This document shows positions 28,166-38,200 of a stretch of 64,000 bases of DNA, one piece after another (position 1 is the first letter of the stretch; every line of letters starts with the position of its first letter). Source of the stretch: an uncultured Piscinibacter sp. (GTDB lineage: Bacteria > Pseudomonadota > Gammaproteobacteria > Burkholderiales > Burkholderiaceae_C); contig NZ_CALFYO010000033.1 of NCBI RefSeq assembly GCF_937952055.1, positions 260,688 through 324,687 on the forward strand. The letters are read 5' to 3'. A model generated the notes under the pieces. That model did not search any database and was not told where the DNA came from. It saw nothing but the letters and a program-made list of their open reading frames with translations. A program made the position numbers and the translations under genes.

Positions 28166-29719
28166 TCAACGGCCGGTAGGTGCGCGCTTTGGCGAGGTCA
28201 TCTCCGGTCTTGCGCACGCATCGGTCGGCCGGTGGAGGCCGATCTGGCGGTCGAGCGCCGTGTAGTAGCGCGCATCGCTGTCGGCCAGTCGACGGAGTCG
28301 CTCGATCGCATACCATCGGCCATTCACCACCACGCCAGCGATTTGCCGAACGTTACCGACGTAGTCGAGCGGGTTGGCGCGCAGCAGTACCAGATCGGCC
28401 CGCTGCCCAACCGCGACCGTTCCGGTCTCCCCGGGACGTCCAAGCAGCCGGAAGGCCGTCTGCGTCGCCGACTTCAGCACGTCGCCAGGCGGCAACCCGA
28501 TCTTGTTCAACTCGATCATCTCGTCCGGCACCGAGGATCCGTACGCCACGCCCGGGATGGTTGCGTCCGTACCGACGACCAGGGGAACGCCCCGTTTCCA
28601 CAGTTCGCGGGCGATGACGCGCTGGAAGTCATACGCCGGCGGGATCAGGGCGGCATTCGGCTGATCGCGAAATTCGTCGCGCAGGTACCGGTTATTGGGT
28701 CCTAGCCAGCGCGACAAGAGGAAGGAATCCACGTATCGCAAGTCCGCCGGCGGCGGCAGTGGAACGCACCGAGACGCATACATCTGGACAATGTTTCGGC
28801 TGGTGACGAGAGTAGTAACCACGGCCTGCCCCGCAGCCTTCACGCGATTTGCGAGTTCTATTGCAGCGCTAAGTTGGAGGCCAGGCAGGCCGTATGTTCC
28901 CAGTTCCTCCAGATGGGCGATGCCGTCAAGCCGAGCCACGAAAGCGTCGTCGGGCGTTGCGCAATTGGCGCAGCCGAGCTCTGGTAAGTGCCCGACCGCG
29001 CGCAGCCCTAACTCATGCGCCGTTCGCACTACCGCATTGAACGTCTCGCGATTCAGGAATGTGTAAGGCTTGATGAAGTCGTAGCCCTGCTGCTTCGCTC
29101 GTGTGACGCGACGCCGGCCGTCCTCCGCGGTACGTGGCGATTCGATCGTCGACGCAGTGCCGCGGTCTTGATCAGCGTCGGCGCCATCGATAAGGTCGCC
29201 AACGAGCAGGCGTGGACCGATTATCTCGTTGCGGTCCACCAAAGTCCTTAGCTCCAGCTCGTCGCCGCCACCAGGTGTCAGAGTTCCAAACGACACTACA
29301 GTCGTGACTCCGTTCAGCAAGAAGGCGCGCAGGAGACGGCGATCGAACGAATGTGCAGCGCCCAAGCGCCGCCTTCCCGATGTCAGGGTGAAGTCGCCGC
29401 GGGCGATCAGTCCGTCGATCACTCGCTGTGTCGCGAGATGCGCGTGACCATCTACGAGACCCGGGATCAGGAACTTGCCGGTGCCGTCGATGACGACGCC
29501 GGTCGGGGTGGCCGCGCCCCGTTTCTCCGGCTCGACGCGCTCTATTCGGCCATCGCGCACGACGACCGTGTGGTGCGGGCGCGCGATGGCGGCATCGACA
29601 TCGATGACCGTGACGTTGCGGATCACGAGGACGGATGCGTCGGGTGCCGCGCTTGCCGAACCCGCGTACATGAGCACGAGCGCGATCACCGCGAACAGCG
29701 TCGACATTCGCGCAGTCAT
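28166..29719 (-). CDS. Secreted amidohydrolase-family protein
   Basis: A 517-residue protein with a signal peptide (MTARMSTLFAVIALVLMYAGSASAA). The mature part is an imidazolonepropionase/prolidase-like amidohydrolase: LIPGLVDGHAHLA carries the HxH metal motif, FIKPY supplies the likely carboxylated Lys, VGHLPE and HLEELG give the further His ligands, and VGTDATIPG gives the final Asp. PGETGTVAVGQRADLVLL is the closing beta-sandwich signature. Such proteins hydrolyse cyclic or peptide amides in the periplasm; the substrate is unknown. A second in-frame ATG lies 12 bases inside. It is isolated between two gene-poor stretches. Confidence 0.87.
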   Translation of the reverse strand: MTARMSTLFAVIALVLMYAGSASAAPDASVLVIRNVTVIDVDAAIARPHHTVVVRDGRIERVEPEKRGAATPTGVVIDGTGKFLIPGLVDGHAHLATQRVIDGLIARGDFTLTSGRRRLGAAHSFDRRLLRAFLLNGVTTVVSFGTLTPGGGDELELRTLVDRNEIIGPRLLVGDLIDGADADQDRGTASTIESPRTAEDGRRRVTRAKQQGYDFIKPYTFLNRETFNAVVRTAHELGLRAVGHLPELGCANCATPDDAFVARLDGIAHLEELGTYGLPGLQLSAAIELANRVKAAGQAVVTTLVTSRNIVQMYASRCVPLPPPADLRYVDSFLLSRWLGPNNRYLRDEFRDQPNAALIPPAYDFQRVIARELWKRGVPLVVGTDATIPGVAYGSSVPDEMIELNKIGLPPGDVLKSATQTAFRLLGRPGETGTVAVGQRADLVLLRANPLDYVGNVRQIAGVVVNGRWYAIERLRRLADSDARYYTALDRQIGLHRPTDACARPEMTSPKRAPTGR

Positions 29720-30799
29720 TCATAGCTCCTGGGATGGGGCATGCCGCGCGCTTGGATGAAGGTAAATCGCGGGTGCAAAGGAATCGCCCAAGGACCGCAG
29801 GTTGGCGGGCCGCGCGTCACTCGGTATGTCCTGAGCGAGTTGGCGCGACCAATTCTAGTCATCGCTACCGTCGGCTTTGGGTCGAGACTTCCATTTCGCC
29901 CAGTTTGAAAGCGCTCTTCTCGAGTGCGCGCCGCGCGAGCAACGCAGCGGAGGACCAGGACGCACTGCGGTCACCCGTCGCGCCGCCGGGCCACTGACTG
30001 CTCATGATGGCCGCGCCACTCGGCCGCCAGCCTCGAATGTCCGTGCCCGGTCTTGAACGGGCATAGCGAGCACTCGAACTCCCGATGTGGCGCTCACACA
30101 TTGCTAAGGCAAGTTGCACGTTTTCGCCCTGTCCTACCTATCGTCCATACTTGCAGTGCCGTCTGGTGACGCTGAACCACTCGACCGTTGAATCGCTGAA
30201 CCGACGCTCAGTTGCCCAACAAGGCGCACAACTGGCGTGCAAAGACGGGGCAAGAAGGGCTCGGAGCCGCTCAGTTGCCAGAACTCACCGCGTGCTTGCT
30301 ACACGGGGCGATGCGCTAGTCGATTGAGTCCGATGTTGATGCGGTGGCCAAAATATGGGACCAAGACGACACTTCCCCGACACACAAATGCAGCACGGGC
30401 CGGGCGGATCCTCAATGGATTGGCCACGTTATGGGTTACGAAGTGGTCAGCTTATGAGGGGAAGCGCACATTGGTTTCCAAGACGTCCGGAAAGCCTTAG
30501 AGATTCAACGCTCTGGGGCCTGCTTCATGTCCCGCGGAGTTCCTGCAGGTCGCCTGAAATCCGGCCGGTGGTGCAGTCTCCTGAACAGTCACTCGACTGC
30601 GCCTGCTCGAAGGGGCAGCGGTTACTGCAGCGGCCCGGACCCTGGTGTCCTCCGACTCGACGATCGAGGCCATTCGGACCGGAGTGCCATGGTGTACCTC
30701 TCCACCACCATTGCCGCAACAGTGTCGCGCCAGACGATCGACCCATAATTGCGCGTCACGAGCGGTGCCGAGCAGCAGCAGCGCCGCGTGGAGGAGCGA
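29720..30799. other. Gene-poor left flank of the caspase cassette
   Basis: About 1.08 kb with short conflicting frames and lower G+C than its neighbours, with no family similarity in any frame that I can recognise. GGAGGAG at the right end is the ribosome site for the caspase gene. Its presence on one side of the cassette, matched by another empty stretch on the far side (40892-41719), is compatible with insertion of a foreign block. Confidence 0.5.
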
Positions 30800-33700
30800 A
30801 TGACCGAGACGGCTGACGACGCCGGTGCCGCGGCACAGGATCCCGCTTGGCGCACGTTCGCACGCCACCATGCGTTCGTGGTCGGCATCGATGCCTATGC
30901 CAACGGCATCGCACCGCTGCGCACCGCCGCGGGCGACGCCCGCCGCCTGTGCGAGTTGCTGGCGCGGCAGCACCACTTCACCGTGCATCCGCCGCTGATC
31001 GACGAGGGGGCCTGCGGGGCACCGCTGCGCGAACTGTTCGGCACGACGATGAAGCAGGCGGTCGGCCCCGACGACCGCGTGCTCTTCTACTTCGCCGGCC
31101 ATGGCATCGCGGCCGACGGCGACGATGGCCCGGCCGGCTATATCGTCCCCGCCGACGCCGAGCCGGCCAGGCTCGACACCTTCATCGCGATGGCCGAGCT
31201 GCAGGCCGCGCTCGACGCGCTGCCGTGCCGGCACCTGCTGCTGATCCTCGATTGCTGCTTCTCCGGCGCGTTCAAGTGGTCCAGCCAGCACCGCGCCATC
31301 TTCATGACGCCCAAGCGCATCTACCCGACGCGCTTCCGCCGCTTCGTCGAGGACCCGGCGCGCCAGGTGATCACGTCGGCGGCGCACGACCAGAAGGCGC
31401 TCGACGTGCTGCACGGCAAGGCCACCGGCGAGCGCGGCAGCCGCCGCACCGAGGACGGCCGCGAACATTCGCCCTTCGCCGCTGCGCTGTTCGATGCCCT
31501 GGAAGGGGCCGCCGACGTCGCCCGTGGCGAGCAGCAGGAAGGCGACGGCATCATCACCGCGACGGAGTTGTACGCCTACATCCGCGACCGTATCGAGCCC
31601 GCCACCGAGGCCACCGGTGAACGCCTTCGGCAGACGCCCAGCTTCTTCCCGCTGAAGGGGCACGACAAGGGCGAGTTCATGTTCCTGCATCCGCACCATC
31701 GGCTGAACCTGCCGAAGATGGAACCCGCGGATTCGCCATACAAGGGGCTGGATTCGTTCAACGAGGCCGACCAGCACCTGTTCTACGGGCGCGACCGCGT
31801 GGTCGCTGACCTGCGCCAGCGTGCGCTGGACGCGCAGCAGCGGTTGCTCGTCGTCGCCGGTCCCTCGGGCACCGGCAAGTCATCGGTGATCAAGGCAGGG
31901 CTGCTGCCCGAACTCCGCAAGGCGGGCCTGGAGATCCTGCCGGTCATGCGCCCAGGCGCCCAGCCGCTCGCTGCGCTCGAACGTGCGCTCGAAGGCGCCA
32001 CACGGCCCTCGGTGCTGCTGATCGACCAGTACGAGGAGGTGGTGACGCGCTGCGGCAATGCGGCCGAGCGTCGGGAGTTCGACGAGCGCCTGTACCACCT
32101 GCTGGAGCAGGGCGACAAGGTGCAGCGCCTGATCCTGACCGTGCGCTCCGACTTCGAGCCGCAGCTGAACACCGGGATGCTCGCGCGGCACTGGGCCCGC
32201 GGACGCTGCTCGGTGCCGCCGTTCAGCCCGGAGGAACTCCGCGAGGTCGTCGTGATGCCGACGCTGCAGGCCTCGATGATCTTCGAGCCGCCGGAGCTGG
32301 TCGACACGATCGTCGGCGAGGTGGTGCAGTCGCCGGGCGCGCTGCCGCTGCTGTCCTACGCGCTGTCGGAGCTGTTCCGGGCCTACCAGGCCAGCGGCCG
32401 CGAGGACCGGGCGCTGACGCGCGCCGACTTCGACCGCCTCGGGGGCGTGATGGGCGCGCTGCGCACCCGTGCCGACGCGTTGCACGACGAGTTGCCGCCG
32501 TTGCCGGACCGGGAGGTGCTGCGCCGGGTGATGCTGCGCATGGTGTCGCTGGAGGGCGATCTCGCCGGCCGGCGCGTCGCCACCTCGGACCTGGTCTTCG
32601 ACGACGCCGATGCGGCCACCGTCGAGCGGGTGATCGAACGGCTGGTCGACGCGCGGCTGGTGGTGCGCGGCGCCGAGTCGGACGTGGCGGGCGATGGCAC
32701 GACCCACCGTAGCGACCACATCGAACCCGCACACGACGCATTGGTCCGGGTGTGGCCGCGCCTGCGCGCCTGGATCGATCAGGCCGGGCGCGAGAACCTG
32801 ATCCTCGGCGCGCAGGTCGAGGCCGCGGCCAAGGCGCTGGACCGCCATCGCGACGCCGGCTACCTCTGGCACGACAACGCCCACCTGCCCGCGGTGCTGG
32901 CCGAGCTGCACAAGCCTCACTGCTGGTTCACCGCCGGCGAAGCGGCGTTCATCCGCCGCAGCGAGCAGCGGCGCAAGGCGCGCCTGATGCGCCGGCGGGC
33001 GCTCGCGCTGGCGACCTTCACGGTCGTCGGCGTGCTGGGTGCGTGGGGCTGGTTCGAGCAGCGGCTGGCGGCCGGGACGATCCGGGAGGCGCAGGGAATG
33101 ACCGACCGGCTGCTGTTCGACGTCATGGGCCGGTTGCAGGCGATCCCGGACACACGCGACGTGCGCGTCTCACTCGTCGAGCAGGTCAAGACGCTGCAGG
33201 ACCGCCTGAGCGACATCGGCGCCCGGGCGGACCACAGCACGAGATACTGGACCGCCGTGCTCGACGGCGATCACGCGGTCGAGCACAGCGAATACGACAA
33301 GGCGCGCAGCCGCTACCAGGATGCGATCGAGCTCATCGGCACGGCGGTCGAGCTGGACGCGAACTGGCGGCGAAACGGGTCGCTGGTCTACAGCAAGGTC
33401 GGCGAGCTGGAAATGAAGCGCGCCGAGGCCGCAGGCGAGGACCCGGACCTGCGGGCAGCGGCGCAACCCTACGAACGGGCGCTGGCCATCGACAGGCAAC
33501 TGGTCGCGGAGAACCCGGACAACCCCATCGTCCTGCGCGACCTGTACGTCAGCCTGTACCGCCTTGCGGATCTCGCCCATCGGGACGGCCGCGAGACGCC
33601 GGAAGGCCTAGAGGGTGCGGAGAAGGAACGTGCGGAGCAGCAGCAGCGCGCCAGCCGGGAGCGGGCCAGCGAGCTGTACACCGAGGCTCGTGAGGTGGCG

Positions 33701-34426
33701 GCGCGCCTGCGGGCCTGGCCGGCGGCGACGGGCGGATCGTCGCGGCACCACGATCCGGATCAGGCCCAGCGCGACCACATCAACACGACGCTGCAGATCG
33801 GCCACATCGCCTTCGTCCTGTGGGAACGACATGCCGAAACGGCGCACCGCAGCCGTAGCCTCGCCGAGTACAGGTCCGCATTGAACCAGGCCCGCGACGC
33901 GCCAGGCGCCGTCGCCAAGGAGGCGGCGCTGATGGAGGACCTGGCGATTGCAGCGCAGCGCGTGGCGATGCTCCGCATGCACGACGGCGAGGCGGCGCTG
34001 GATGCGGCGCGCAACGACGCGCTGCATGCCATCGAGTGGGCGACCCAACTGATGCCCGAGCCGCCCACCGTGGACCGGCGATCGGTCGTCGCCCAGGCCT
34101 TGCACTACGAGTCGCAGCTCAATCTGGCACGGATCGAGGCGCGCCGCAAGCGCCCCGACTTGGCCCGCACCGCCCTCGAGCAGGCAGCACGGATCGCGCG
34201 GGATCAGGCCGGCACGAACCGCGCGTGCACGGACCCCCAGCAGGTCTGCTGGAGTGATCTGGAAGCGGCGGCCTGGATGGAGATCGGCCACCTGGAGGCC
34301 GACCAGCGACGCCGGAGCGCAGCCCGGCAGGCCTTCGACCGGGCACAACGTGTCGCCGCCGAGCCCGGGCTGAAGAGCAAGGCGCAACGCTGCTTCGCTG
34401 CACCGAAGCTGCCTTGCCCCACCTGA
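30800..34426 (+). CDS. Caspase-like (C14) protease - nSTAND1 NTPase - transmembrane - TPR protein
   Basis: A 1208-residue multidomain protein. Residues 22-290 are a caspase/metacaspase domain with the His-Cys dyad: His101 in YFAGHGIA and Cys153 in LDCCFSGAF. From about residue 310, SPYKGLDSFNEADQHLFYGRD marks an nSTAND1 NTPase, with Walker A GPSGTGKS (354-361) and a Walker B-like VLLIDQYEEV near 407. A single hydrophobic segment (about 734-757) could anchor the protein. The remaining 450 residues are helical repeats, probably TPR. STAND modules act as nucleotide-gated switches, so this looks like a protease that is switched on by a sensed signal. GGAGGAG precedes ATG 30800. First gene of the candidate cassette. 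Confidence 0.9.
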   Translation: MTETADDAGAAAQDPAWRTFARHHAFVVGIDAYANGIAPLRTAAGDARRLCELLARQHHFTVHPPLIDEGACGAPLRELFGTTMKQAVGPDDRVLFYFAGHGIAADGDDGPAGYIVPADAEPARLDTFIAMAELQAALDALPCRHLLLILDCCFSGAFKWSSQHRAIFMTPKRIYPTRFRRFVEDPARQVITSAAHDQKALDVLHGKATGERGSRRTEDGREHSPFAAALFDALEGAADVARGEQQEGDGIITATELYAYIRDRIEPATEATGERLRQTPSFFPLKGHDKGEFMFLHPHHRLNLPKMEPADSPYKGLDSFNEADQHLFYGRDRVVADLRQRALDAQQRLLVVAGPSGTGKSSVIKAGLLPELRKAGLEILPVMRPGAQPLAALERALEGATRPSVLLIDQYEEVVTRCGNAAERREFDERLYHLLEQGDKVQRLILTVRSDFEPQLNTGMLARHWARGRCSVPPFSPEELREVVVMPTLQASMIFEPPELVDTIVGEVVQSPGALPLLSYALSELFRAYQASGREDRALTRADFDRLGGVMGALRTRADALHDELPPLPDREVLRRVMLRMVSLEGDLAGRRVATSDLVFDDADAATVERVIERLVDARLVVRGAESDVAGDGTTHRSDHIEPAHDALVRVWPRLRAWIDQAGRENLILGAQVEAAAKALDRHRDAGYLWHDNAHLPAVLAELHKPHCWFTAGEAAFIRRSEQRRKARLMRRRALALATFTVVGVLGAWGWFEQRLAAGTIREAQGMTDRLLFDVMGRLQAIPDTRDVRVSLVEQVKTLQDRLSDIGARADHSTRYWTAVLDGDHAVEHSEYDKARSRYQDAIELIGTAVELDANWRRNGSLVYSKVGELEMKRAEAAGEDPDLRAAAQPYERALAIDRQLVAENPDNPIVLRDLYVSLYRLADLAHRDGRETPEGLEGAEKERAEQQQRASRERASELYTEAREVAARLRAWPAATGGSSRHHDPDQAQRDHINTTLQIGHIAFVLWERHAETAHRSRSLAEYRSALNQARDAPGAVAKEAALMEDLAIAAQRVAMLRMHDGEAALDAARNDALHAIEWATQLMPEPPTVDRRSVVAQALHYESQLNLARIEARRKRPDLARTALEQAARIARDQAGTNRACTDPQQVCWSDLEAAAWMEIGHLEADQRRRSAARQAFDRAQRVAAEPGLKSKAQRCFAAPKLPCPT

Positions 34427-34458
34427 GCCGCCGCGCTCCGGCGGCGCCCGCTGCCGGG

Positions 34459-35028
34459 CTACTTGGCGCTGAAGACGACCTTGATGAGGCTCTTCTGCGT
34501 GGCGAGCACGGCGCTCTTCGGGGGCCTGACGAACAGGCGCGCCGCGCCTTGAGCGATCAGCAGCTCGAGTGCATCCCAGGAGGACGCCGGGTCGGGTTGA
34601 CCCGAGGGCGACTCTGCAAAGGCGAGCCTGACGCCCGACGCGTCGGCCCGACGCTGGACCGACGCCACCGCAGCACGCACCACATCTTCGACGTGCGTGC
34701 CGGCCTCCTCGCACTCGGCCTCCAGGTCGTCGATGTCGAGGTCGTCCTCGTCGTCGCCATCGTTGTCATCGCCCAGGGCACACATCAGGATCTCGACCAG
34801 GTCTTCCGACGACACGGCACCGTTCAGGTCGGCGAGTCCGCACTCGATGAGGTCGTCGTCGTCGAGTTCATTCTGCAGCAGGGCGCTGACCTGAGCCTGG
34901 CTCAGGTTGTCCATCTCGAGGTCGGGGTGGCGTGCCATCGCTGGCGACTGACCCAGCCCCAGTGCGACCGCGCAGGTCGCCACCAGGGCACGCAATCGAG
35001 GTGGGCGCGCGCGGGTCGACTCGTTCAC
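34459..35028 (-). CDS. Secreted acidic (Asp-rich) hypothetical protein
   Basis: A 189-residue protein with an N-terminal signal peptide (Arg-rich start, hydrophobic VATCAVALGLGQSP, cleavage after AMA). The centre contains an extreme acidic run, GDDNDGDDEDDLDIDDLEAE, reminiscent of calcium-binding loops but without a canonical EF-hand spacing. The C-terminal 70 residues are a normal mixed domain that I do not recognise. The start is GTG 35028, strongly supported by AGGAG 7 bases upstream. It lies on the opposite strand between the two caspase genes, with 32 bp to the end of the first. Confidence 0.72.
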   Translation of the reverse strand: MNESTRARPPRLRALVATCAVALGLGQSPAMARHPDLEMDNLSQAQVSALLQNELDDDDLIECGLADLNGAVSSEDLVEILMCALGDDNDGDDEDDLDIDDLEAECEEAGTHVEDVVRAAVASVQRRADASGVRLAFAESPSGQPDPASSWDALELLIAQGAARLFVRPPKSAVLATQKSLIKVVFSAK

Positions 35029-35277
35029 TGACTTCTCCTGAATCCGACGATGACGGGCGCGTCGACCACGCATCGCGTCGACGTCGCGGCGCAGTGTAGT
35101 TGCCGGCGGTGCTGAACGGTAAGCCCCCGCCGCGGGGCGGCGCGGCTGCGCCGGCGACGAACTAGGGGGGAGAATTCGTCCAGTGCCACTCGACGCGCCC
35201 GGTCGAACGCTGCACGATGCGCAGCGGCCGCACGCACGCGGACGCCATGAACGGCCACCAACGCAGGATCGACACCC

Positions 35278-38200
35278 ATGACCAGCCAAGTCCGCGCTCT
35301 GCTCATCGGCATCAACGACTACACGCCGCCGGTGCGTCCGCTCGGTGGCTGCGTCAACGACGTGGAGCGCCTGCACGGCTGGCTCAAGTCCAGCGTCGGG
35401 CCGCGGCTTGCCGCGGAAGTGCTGACCAACGGCGATGCCACGCGCGCCAACGTGCTGAAGCTGTTCCGTGAACACCTCGGCCGCGCCGAGGCGGGTGACG
35501 TGGTGCTGGTGCACTACTGCGGCCATGGCGCGCAGTCCGGCTCGGCCGCCGAGTTCCTCGAGTTCTATCCAGACGGTCTCGACGAGGGCCTGGTGCTGGC
35601 CGACAGCCGCGCCCCTGGCGGCCACGACCTTGCCGACAAGGAACTCGCACTGCTGATCGCCGAACTGTCGCGCAAGGACGTGCACCTCTCGTTCATCCTC
35701 GACTCGTGCCACAGCGGCTCGGGGACGCGCAGCGTCGATGCCTTCGCCGGCTTCCAGTCTCGGCTCACGCTGGGCGACACCGCCACCGCGCGCCCGCTGG
35801 AGACCTACCTCGATGGTGCCTACCGGCTTCGCCGTGCCAAGGGGCAGGCGCTGCGCCCGCCGCCGGGCCGCCACATGCTGCTGGCCGCCTGCAACCGCGG
35901 GCAGGAGGCCAAGGAGTCGATTGCCCGGCGCTCCGGCGTGTTCAGCATGACGCTGGTCGACGTGCTCGAGGCCAGTGGCGGCAACCTGTCCTATGCCGAC
36001 CTGTTCGTGCGCTGCCGCTCCGCGGTGCGGCAGCTCGCGAAGGACCAGGACCCGCAGTTCGAGCCGATCGGCGGGTTCGACGCCTGGAGCGGCTTTCTGG
36101 GCGGCGCCGCCGGCTCGCGTGCCCTGCGGCACAGCGTGTTCTTCGACGGACCGGCCGGTGCGTGGAAGGTCGATGCCGGCGCGATCCACGGCCTCGGCGA
36201 TGCGCCGGACCGCGCCATCGGCCTCGCCCTATACGACGAGAAGGACCAGAGCCGCGCCGCCGGCACCGCGCACACGATCGAGATCGGCGCGCAGTCGTCC
36301 ATCGTCATGTTCGACGGCAACGAGACACCGCCAGCCGATGCCCGCTTCCGCGCCGCGCTGACCAGCATGCCGGCGGCGCCTCTGCTGATCTACTGCGATG
36401 CCGATGCGGCCAGGCGCGGGGCGCTGCAGCAGGCGCTTGACGATGCCGCCGCGGGCGCCGCGGGCGCGCCGCTGGGCGGCTCCGGCGTGGTGCTCAGCGG
36501 CGACCGCGACGGCCTGCGCCACGGGCTGCTCGAGCGGGACGGCGCGCTGGTGATCGTGCAGCTCGACGCCGGCGCGGAACTCGGCCGCGAACGGATCCAG
36601 CGCGGCGATGTCGCCGGTGCCCTTGCCAGACTGCGCCCGACGATGAACACGATCGCGCAATGGGAGCGCCTGCTCAGCCTGCGCAACCGGGCTTCGCAAA
36701 TCGCCGACGACGCGATCGAATTCGTGCTGGCCGAGGCACTCGCCGGCGGCGGTGAGTTCGTGCACGAAGACGGCAGCGCGACGCTGGAGTGCAGTCTGCA
36801 GGGCGGCGAGTGGCAGGAGGTGCGCGCCCGCGTGCGGATGCGCAACCGCAGCGGCCGGCCCTTGCACTGCGTGCTGCTGCACTTCAGCGCCGACTACGGC
36901 ATCCAGGTGCTGGCCAACGACCCCGTCCCCAGCGGCGACGCCTGGATCACGCTCTACGGCGACAGCTCGGAGCACAGCTTCTTCCTCGACGAGGCGCCCG
37001 ACGGAGAGGGCATGGTCGAGGCGCTGGAGCGCTTCAAGCTGCTGGTGAGCAGCGAGCCGGTGGACAGCTTCCACTTCGAGCAGGAGGGACTCGGTCCGCG
37101 CACGCGGGGCATCGGCGTGCGCAAGTCGCAGAAGCCACGCCAGCAGGACTGGCTGATCAAGGACCTGCGCGTGCGCATCGTTCCGCGCATCGATGCCATC
37201 GGTGCGCAGGCCTGGGCCTCGGCCGACGGCGCGATCACGATCAAGCCGCACCGCCGGCTGCGCGCCAGCCTCAACTTGGCGAGCGCCCGCCCGGCCACGC
37301 GCGGCCCCGGCGAGGACCTGGCGTTCGTCGCCGCGTTCGAGGGCGCCGGTCTGGCGGTCGCCACCCTCTCGAACTCGCGCTCCGCCGCCGGCGCGCCAAG
37401 CGTGATCGAGCTGACCGGCATCCAGGGCGAGGAGTCGCTCGCCGCCGAGCCACTGGAGATCGAGGTTCGCCAGGCGCTCGCGGACGACGAAACGCTGCTG
37501 ACCTTCGCCTGGGATGGCCGACACGTGATCCCCTGCGGCCAGGTCGTTCGCGACGGTGACCTCACCCGCGTCACGATCAACGCGATCCCCGACGCGCCGT
37601 CGGACCGGCGCAGCCTTGGCGGCTCGCTAAAGCTCTACTTCTTCAAGACCTACCTGAAGCAGACCGACCTGAACCGGCTGCGCTGGATTGACTACAAGTC
37701 CGACGGCCGCTGGGCCTACCGCGAGGACGGCCTGCCCGGCAAGGTGGCCGCCGCGAAGCGCGTGCTGCTGATGGTGCACGGCATCATCGGCGACACCGAA
37801 AGCATGGCCGCGGGCGCCCCTCAGATCGGGCTGCACGAGAAGTTCGACCTCGTGCTGACCTACGACTACGAGAACCTCAGCACGCCGATCGGCGAGACCG
37901 CGCGCACGCTCAAGCGGCAGCTCGCGGAGATCGGATTGCAGGCCGGCGACGACAAGCACCTGACGCTGCTGGTGCACTCGATGGGCGGCCTGGTCTCGCG
38001 CTGGTTCATCGAGCGCGAGGGCGGCAACGAGATCGTCGACCACCTCGTGATGTGCGGCACACCGAACAACGGCTCGCCTTTCGGCCGCATCGACGGTGCG
38101 CGCAAGATCCTCGGCGTGCTGCTCGGTCTGGCGGCGAACTACGCGCCGCCGCTGCTGCCGTTCACCGCGCCGGTGCTGATGCTGCTGAACCGCACGCAGA

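Noticed and set aside
27698..28705. 335-codon plus-strand open frame
   Set aside because: Its second half is antisense to the amidohydrolase, and the first half has no coding-like composition or similarity.
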